Source of the DNA: Hydractinia symbiolongicarpus
Taxonomy: Eukaryota > Cnidaria > Hydrozoa > Anthoathecata > Hydractiniidae
Assembly (NCBI RefSeq): GCF_029227915.1
Contig: NC_079889.1
Location: forward strand, 10,354,001-10,418,000
Reading direction: 5' to 3'
DNA length: 64,000 nt
The notes under the pieces were generated by a model. The model was given only the letters and a program-made list of their open reading frames with translations, ran no database searches and had not been told where the DNA came from. This document shows, one piece after another, positions 56,994-64,000 of the stretch. Position numbers and translations under genes: made by a program. How positions within the stretch are numbered: the first letter of the stretch is position 1; every line of letters begins with the position of its first letter.

Positions 56994-59401
56994 ATTTTCC
57001 CTTTTGTAAATAGTCTTCCTAAGCCTACAATTTCTAAACCAAATACTTTTTTAACCATAGCAAATAATACCCTCGTCACTTTAGTCTAATGTATGCATCG
57101 ACACTTATTCGCATGTTTCTTCCATTGTGTACATCCACTCTTTTACGCAAAATTTTGTCCAATGTATAAATCAACAATTTGATGCAATAATCCCCAATTA
57201 TGCTAATGTAATGTTCGTCATTTATTTAAAATTTTATCACGAAACATTATACACAAATATTTTTAGCCATTTTAATTTTACGTTGTTACTTTCAAAAACC
57301 TTATAGTTGGCTGTGGCTACCTACTGAAAATCAGTGCAAAATTTGGGGATATAAGCCAGTCACTAATAATTAAAAACCATAAAAATCGCGATCTTACCGA
57401 ATTTTCGAAAGCATGAAAAATTAAGACAGTGTAGCCTTACATTGATTTTAGCGGTATACTCGAAAAAATGTAAAAGCTGAATGCAGGAAATATTAGAACC
57501 TAAATTCACCCAATTAGTTAGTCATTCTAAATAATTCGTTAGATCGTATTTCCGTCAGTCATAGTTTTTATCGGCAGTTATTATTGTTGACGTTTGAAAA
57601 TTCTCCAACTTAGTGTAAAAAAGTTTGGAACAATAAAATAAATATTTTTTATGCTAATGCGAAAACCAGTTTTCAATGTAGTTTATCCCTATCACTTTTG
57701 ATCTTAAATTAAAAATTACAAAGTAAATATAAATTAGCGAAAAATAAATTTCGCGCATAATCTATATCAACATATTTTAAGCGAATTGACATTGGCGACG
57801 AAGCCTTTACACAATGTTTTGCGGGAAGTACAACTAACTAGTTAGTTTTCTATGTTTAGTACCCTGACACGGAAATGCGCCGTTGGATCAGCTAAACGTT
57901 GTATTCAAAGAGCTGACCCTAGAAACCCAGAGACAAAGATATGGCGTATACATGAAAAAAAAGTGTTCGTAAAATGTAATTGAAGCAATCTCAATTTGTG
58001 TATAAAAAAAGAATGGACGCAAATGCTTTGTTTTCATTATTTTCAGTTGTTTAAACATTTAAGTGGTGTGACGTATATTTGTTCATTGTTGTTGCTGGAA
58101 ATCCTTTTTTTGGTAGCGGCCAGAGTTTCTCCATTCTTGTCTCCACATAAGGATTCAACAGATATCATTGACATGATTTTTGTATCAGAGAAAAGACTCT
58201 GACAATGTACTAGGACTGTTGTAATCCTTTACACGTCTACACTTACATATTACGTTGAAGTGCTTACCTTGAGATAGGGAGCAATAATCTGCAGCACTAT
58301 TAATCAGTTCTTCTGTTTTTACACCAGTTCAAATATATTATTGGTGTCAAGCCTCGTCCATGAGTTCTCTTAAGAGACATTGTGTGCGATGTGTGTAGGG
58401 ATCGACAGTTAAGTGGAACGAGTAGGCTTGACTTTACATAAATAAAGTTAACATGTGGAGCAACTCTTAAAATGCAAAGCACAGGTTAAAGTGTAAAGAC
58501 TCTGTTTACACTGTTAATCTTCCGCCTCCTCTTTCGTATGAGATGCTAAATACTTGTGTAACGTGCATGGGGTTGTTGCTAGTCTAACTAGATGCTATGC
58601 AAGAAGTACAATTGAAATATAATAACATTTTCATTCAACCTTATAGGTCTGTCCGGTAGTACAAGTGGTTTTTGTATATGTATACTACTTTCGCTATTTA
58701 AAAAATGCGAAATTTTTGCACTTTTTCACGGAATTATTTTTCGCGGTTAACTAGATTCGAAGGATTTTGCAATTTTTGCGGATGGATGAGACTTTACAAT
58801 TTCACGATTCCAAATTTTTTAAAAGTCTCGCAGATTTTTTTTCCTTGCTTGCACAAAAAACCTTTTGCGCTTGGTGAAAAAAATTTTTTCGAAAATATAT
58901 TTAGCGAAATATCTTTTTTATGCAAAGCGCGAAAATTTTTAAAGTAAATATATGTAAAAAATGTTCTATTTACCTGCTTGTAACATACAACTTGTTTCTT
59001 TACTTTCCGATCTCTTAACAACATTTGAGTTGGCGGATGTGAAGATACACCTGATGAAAGTGTTAAGTGCTAAACCTGATCCATAATAAACAAGGAACAT
59101 TTACGAAGACATTAAACGTTAAAATACCTAATTTTAGTCTCATTTTTCTTGTATAAAAAACGTATATAACTAACATTATTAAAACGTATTTCACAATGTG
59201 TCTATTCCAGGTTTGTTCAAAAGAGAAGGGAAAATATACCGAATGTGATCGCATGGTTTGTGATGTTTGTGTTGTTAGTTTGTAAGTAAACCTAGCCATG
59301 CGGGAAAGCACCGCATTTTTGACGTTCCTGCTTTGTTAGAAGAGTTTCTATTTCACTTATGGTTTTATAATGGTTTTGCGAAAGTGGAATGCTTTCTCAG
59401 C
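56994..59401. other. Spacer between the two VWC genes
   Basis: Mostly AT-rich with no supported gene, except a possible orphan exon at 59211-59285. Confidence 0.5.
59211..59285 (+). other. Possible orphan terminal exon, Cys-rich
   Basis: After an acceptor-like TCTATTCCAG, the phase-0 frame reads VCSKEKGKYTECDRMVCDVC and then VVSL and a stop. Four cysteines in 24 residues suggest a secreted module. It could be an alternative last exon of VWC gene 1 joined to the phase-0 donor of exon 3, or chance. Confidence 0.2.
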
Positions 59402-62400
59402 ATGGATGCGAAGCTATACCTCCTGTGTATTTTACTGTCCATATCTTTTATAATGGCAGGTAAACTGAATTACAATATTTTGTATATAAGAAACTACTTT
59501 ATAAGAAACTTTTAGTGGCTGTTAAAATTTACAAGTTTTAATTAAAATACTTTCTATCCATATACCTTTCCATCAATCAATCGCACTTAAATGGCGTTCA
59601 AGTATTATAATTAAGAAATGTAGTTAAAAAATGGGCAAATGTCGAGTAGGTTATCCCGAAAAATTAAAAGTCTACGTAAAAATTGACGATTTCAGCATTA
59701 CAGGCATTATTTATTTATGAAAAAGTTTCTTGCAAATGGCATTATTTCATCTTTCCTTGTATTTATGCTAATGACAGTATCTTCGTTGTGTTTTAAATGA
59801 CACTTGTAATTAACTATTCCTCTTGTAGATTCTGTCTAAATTAAGAAATTTATTAAGAACATTTTTCTAGTTAAATCACTTCAGAATTTAAGAAACTTTT
59901 CTAACTAGACGGCTGTTCGTTTGGTTTCGTATAAAAAACGCGTAAAGGAGAGCCCTATGATTATGAGAAATATTTAAGGGCAAAGACGATTTCTTCTTAT
60001 CATTTTTCAGATTCATCTGTGTTGTTTTTGTTTTTATTGTAAAAGCAAAATTGCAGTAGAATTTAAACGAATTTGAGTTTATGAGTTAAATCTTAGGACA
60101 TAAAAACAAGAAATAATTATTTTCTTTTTAAAGATGTTTAAAAAACTTTCCAATTTCTTTCAATTCAACTTTGAAGATTCGTTATCTAAAATACTGGAAT
60201 TAAGTCCTGTCTGCATTTAAACGAAGAATATTCAAAGGAAATGTTATTTTTCCTCAGTGCTTTGTTTTATTTACAAACAGTCCAGTTATCAAAAGTTTCT
60301 ACACGTAGATGTCTAGTTAAATGTTCTATGGTTAGATCTTTTAAACATATGTCATTTTTACAAGATATTCCACGCAAAACGTTTCTTACAGTTTTAAATA
60401 CTTTAGGTAAAATTAACACAGTATATTCAATAATCCTAACCCATTTTTGAGGTCATATTTCAACAGAATTTAACGAACTGAGTTTTGAGGTCATCGGTTA
60501 TAGCTACCATCAATGGTATGACTGAGGGGTGGCTTTGTAATTTGTATATCTTCATAACCAATGTTGGGAAGATAATTCTGTGCAAGCATGATTATAATTT
60601 AACTTCTGATTATATTGTTATTTGTTTCACAAAGCTCCTTTAAATCCTCTACCAAAGTTGGCGTCAAGAGCGTGGCCTTGTTTTGATCAGAATAGCGTAC
60701 CAAAAAAGGCAAGTTGGTTTTTTTTATCTTTGATAGAATGTTATTAGTGTAATTGTTTTTACTATATCCTCCTTCTCAGCGCTTCTTTTCGGTTTTTAAC
60801 ACCTTATTCGTACTAATTTTTGCTCGAACTAAATTTCGCGAATTTGCTAGAAAAAATTTGTTATTGCTTGGAATTTAGTACGAAAATTACGAGTGAAACG
60901 TTTTGCCCGAAAAATATAGTTTTACGGTTTATATAACAACTAGTCGTTACCCGTGAAAAGATCACAGAGCCGTTCGTCTGTCTTAAAATTACACGCTATT
61001 TCCTGTGCCTGTTACACGACATTTTTTTTGCGGAGAGACAAACAAGATAAGGCTATTATAACAGAGTGGAAACGGACCTGTATTTTGTCCAAGAACCAGA
61101 GTTTTGCCATTTTTATCTTTATTATTTGCGGAAGTATGCTCACTGTAAATGATTTACTGTACATAAATCGATGTTGCAAAAAATCAGGGAAAATACCAGG
61201 CTGCGTCAGTTACGCAAATAAGAATACGTAAAAAAAACTCTGGAAACTAGATTGCTCTTTGCCAGAAATGGAAACAGCGGCGAAACCACTACTAGCAAGT
61301 TTCCTGTTGATGAAGCAGATCGTAAGACGCGATTTTGTTGGCTGACACCACTTGCTATTTCAAAATTGTTACCTTGCAAAACTTATCAGCATTACACAAT
61401 ATCGGGATAAACGATTTTCTATCGATTATTTCTCATTATGATGTGGGCTCTCTCTCCGATATACTGTATATCTAACGATTTCTTATCTTAAACGCGCAAT
61501 TTGCTCCCTTTCGTAACCTTTTAAGCTAATATAATCCCTTCATTTATATCTCCAACAAATGATTAATAGGTTGCTAGTTTGAGATATAGTTTATTGCAAA
61601 AGCGTTTTTCTTTCTTTATGCAGCGTGAAAATTGCCTTTTTAAACTCCTCACAATAGAGATTACTCCTGGAAAATCCCCTAAAAAGTTCTTAGAAAGCTG
61701 CAAAACCCTGTTGTTTGTTCGCACCAATAACTGAACTGCAACCTGAAAAGCAGGAAGTGAACCTTAACCAGTTTAATGCCCGTTTAATTGCTTTTGCTTT
61801 CTTTCATTTACAAACAAACCTCGCATAAATTGGAGCGTTTGTTGTTTGCGACCTTTTTTTCCCGCTCCCGTAAAAGTATGTTGCGATCTCATTTAATACC
61901 GTGCATTTTTACTTAGCCTAACGATGGACCATGGGATCCTGATAAATGTCATAAAGCGCAATGTATTGGAATAGGGATTCTCATGCTTCGGGTCTGTTTT
62001 ATACCAGGAATAACTTGTGGACCAGTAAGTTCAATTTTAGTAAATTTTATAGGAAAAAATGTTAAAATAAAAATAGTTTTCTGTGACTGCATTGTCCCTA
62101 TACGATGCATATGAAGATATCACATTCTAGTCCCCAGAGGTTTTATCTCAAAGAGCTCTTGGAACGAGAATGGAAGATTCCCATTATTTAGATGTTAATT
62201 TATTGATTTTTTTGGGTTGTTGTTTTTATGTAAGTTTCTTCGTACTAGAAGATCTGTTTTGGACACACCGAGTGGTTGCAGGCAAATTGGAATTTATATT
62301 GCTTTTCTTATATTTACTCAACTTTTCTAGGGAATGTATTTAAAACAAAAAGCAGAACCTGGTAGTCCAACAGATTGTTGTAAATGTGAAAAACGTAAGT

Positions 62401-62447
62401 TGAAACACACGAAAGGAAATTTTAAGTTTTTAAAAGCATGTTTTTAA
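59402..62447 (+). CDS. Small secreted single-VWC-domain peptide 2 (4 exons)
   Basis: Exons: 59402-59459, 60635-60708, 61917-62024 and 62331-62447; read this way the CDS is 357 nt, 118 residues. Exon 1 has the same length (58 nt) and phase as in the paralogue and encodes a signal peptide (MDAKLYLLCILLSISFIMA). The domain matches gene 1 motif by motif: LASRAWPCFD, W.PDKCHKAQCIGIGILMLR, GITCGP, MYLKQKAEPGS, TDCCKCEK. Intron 2 starts with GC (AAAAAG then GCAAGT), a GC-AG intron. The 3' end is uncertain: GAAAAAC at 62394 is followed by a good donor GTAAGTTG, so either the frame reads through to the stop at 62445 or splices to an exon I could not find, possibly beyond the window. The eight core cysteines are present either way. 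Confidence 0.7.
60938..61063 (+). repeat. CCCGTGG-family dispersed repeat
   Basis: ACTAGTCGTTACCCGTG at the left, GCCGTTCGTCTG, GCGGAGAGACAAACAAG and GGCTATTATAACAGAG at the right; a monomer in intron 2 of VWC gene 2. Confidence 0.6.
62122..62171. repeat. CCTCGT-family short inverted-repeat element, diverged
   Basis: CATTCTAGTCCCCAGAGG at the left and CTCTTGGAACGAGAATG at the right are inverted ends. It lies in intron 3 of VWC gene 2. Confidence 0.6.
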
Positions 62448-64000
62448 TACTACTTTAACTTAAACAAAGTTTTCCGACGCGTTTTGGGTGTCAACATCCA
62501 TTTCCAAGTTACAACTGAATTAATAAACTACAGCGCAAGAATATAAACATGATAAAATATATGGTTAGATTCTATCGCTGTTATTTTTTAATTCAGTTGT
62601 AGCTTGATAAAAAGTGTTAACACCCGAAAAGCGTTGAAAATCCATGTTTTAATTTAAAATCAAATATTTTAGTTCCATAATGGATTGTTTGGTGAACTGT
62701 CATATCGAGACTTGCAAAAACACCTCGCTTAACACTTGCTGTGCAGGGCCGTGGTCACACGTTTTAAAACAAAGATATCGAATGGGGACTTGATTGTGAC
62801 TAGTTTAACCACAATGGTGACAAACGCTAAATACAGATTTTCAATGCCGAGATGCCTTCCCATGATGCAACGTAACATAATGCAAAAAGTAACTTAAACT
62901 ACAAAGATATATGGGATTTAGAAAACGGAATTAGACTGTGTATGCACTTGGAGGGGAGTGTTGACAGAGTTACGATCTTGATTGGCATACGCATATTGGG
63001 AAAAAGCCTAACCTTTTGCAGTTTTGGGCTAAAAATGGCAATATCGTGAAAGTTTCTCCGTTTAAAGTAACTATAAACTTTGGAAATAAGTTATAAAAGA
63101 ACTCTATTTTACAAAAATCAAATCAATAATAGATGTTTTTAATAATGGTTAAAGCTAATAGTTAAATTTGGTTTTCGTGAAGCATGGTTTTCGTTATGCT
63201 GAATATGATAAAATAATAAATATGTTTATTGTAGAAATTAGTCAAGCCTAACCATTATTAGAAGTGAAGTTGCTCGATATTATGTTACTGGGTTTGTGTT
63301 TTAAATAGTTGTCAAAATTCGCATTTAATGTGAAGCTTGCAATCACAAAATATTTTTGTCACCATCAATAATGGTTAGTGATTTTTAATTATTTTTTTCT
63401 GCAATGACTTTGCTATCTGCAAACAGTAGAACCTACCTATCTAGCTGACTCATTTTTTCACTTTAAGAATAAATAGTTTTTTAAAAGAGCCTAGCTGTTG
63501 AGGCTAAAATCTTGCTAAAAATTAAGAACATGTTAAGAACATGTTAAGAAAATAATCTCAGCCGGCGCACCAACGTCGCAGAGACGTCGTAGCAGCGTCA
63601 AGTTTTACGTCAGTCAGTGCGACATCCGCTTAACGTCAGAATGTCTGTACCACGTCAAAGCACAACGTCCTATCGACGTCGTGGCTACGTTGTATAGACG
63701 TTTGCCGACCTTTTACAGACGTATAACTTCGAAGTTAACCGACGTTACAGCGACTTAGCTGCGATATTAGCAGACGTAACAAAGAGGCTCTTTAAAATAA
63801 AAAGTGATTTTTAAAATTATTTTCTTTTATAATCAACTAGTACTCACACTCGTTAAATTACACTAGTATCAGAAGACACTTGATAACTCTTCAAATGACA
63901 TGTTCATGTGAACGTATGTTAATACTTTAAAGAAACGTATACATGGTGAGTAGGAATTCTTAAGGCTATTTTTCACTTCAAACAAACTTTCCGCGAAACG
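62448..64000. other. Downstream region without recognised gene
   Basis: No supported exon. Contains an ACGTC-rich patch at 63559-63785 and several ATAATGGTTA words (63125-63375) in both orientations. Confidence 0.5.
63559..63785. repeat. ACGTC-rich patch
   Basis: About a dozen ACGT-centred words (AACGTCGC, GACGTCGT, TACGTCAG, CACGTCAA, GACGTTT, GACGTAA) occur within about 230 bp, at roughly 10-30 bp spacing and in varied orientation, in a background poor in CG dinucleotides. Probably a decayed short repeat. Confidence 0.6.

Overview
This is a eukaryotic, AT-rich window (roughly one third G+C by eye) with intron-containing genes, long gene-poor stretches, microsatellites and many small dispersed repeats. 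The protein families point to an invertebrate, and a cnidarian (probably hydrozoan) fits best: a secreted PAN/Apple + beta-trefoil-like + PA14 protein, claudin-like tetraspans, tandem dual-domain small heat shock proteins, small VWC-type secreted peptides, Penelope-like and CR1/L2-like retroelement fragments, and splice acceptors placed just upstream of several start codons. The taxonomic call is inference; no ribosomal or mitochondrial marker is present.

Layout. 1-3.6 kb: a 27-bp minisatellite and repeat debris. 3.6-6.4 kb (minus): a complete five-exon gene for a 434-residue secreted protein. 6.5-18.8 kb: no convincing gene; a 400-bp element with doubled terminal inverted repeats, a decayed Penelope-like reverse transcriptase, dimeric dispersed repeats and a cluster of GCGGGACA motifs. 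18.9-23.2 kb (plus): three tandem paralogues encoding type II membrane proteins. Two carry a complete glycosyltransferase-like domain with a SRDLDS motif; the first consists of the anchor and stem only. 23.4-30.8 kb (minus): two tandem claudin/PMP22-like genes with identical intron phases, separated by a 551-bp uninterrupted AAG repeat that lies on the 5' side of the first. 30.9-35.9 kb: no gene. 36-49.1 kb: a threefold tandem duplication (units of about 4 kb), each with one minus-strand gene for a 260-residue small heat shock protein that has two alpha-crystallin domains, a TATA box and heat-shock-element-like sites. Unit 3 carries a later 1.1-kb LINE insertion, and unit 2 has lost part of an inverted-repeat element. 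52.5-62.4 kb (plus): two paralogous four-exon genes for small secreted single-VWC-domain peptides. The large third intron of the first holds a 34-bp minisatellite made of copies of its own splice donor and a 1.7-kb array of a 21-bp repeat.

All multi-exon models were built by hand from splice sites and phase. Each closes in frame over its full length: 1305, 573, 483, 783 (three times), 345 and 357 nt including the stop. I found no tRNA, rRNA, CRISPR array or bacterial-type operon. The most unusual observations are the amplified splice-donor minisatellite, the mosaic similarity among the sHSP units that suggests gene conversion, the stem-only glycosyltransferase paralogue, the long AAG tract next to a tetraspan gene, and the 21-bp array that stays open in several reading frames.
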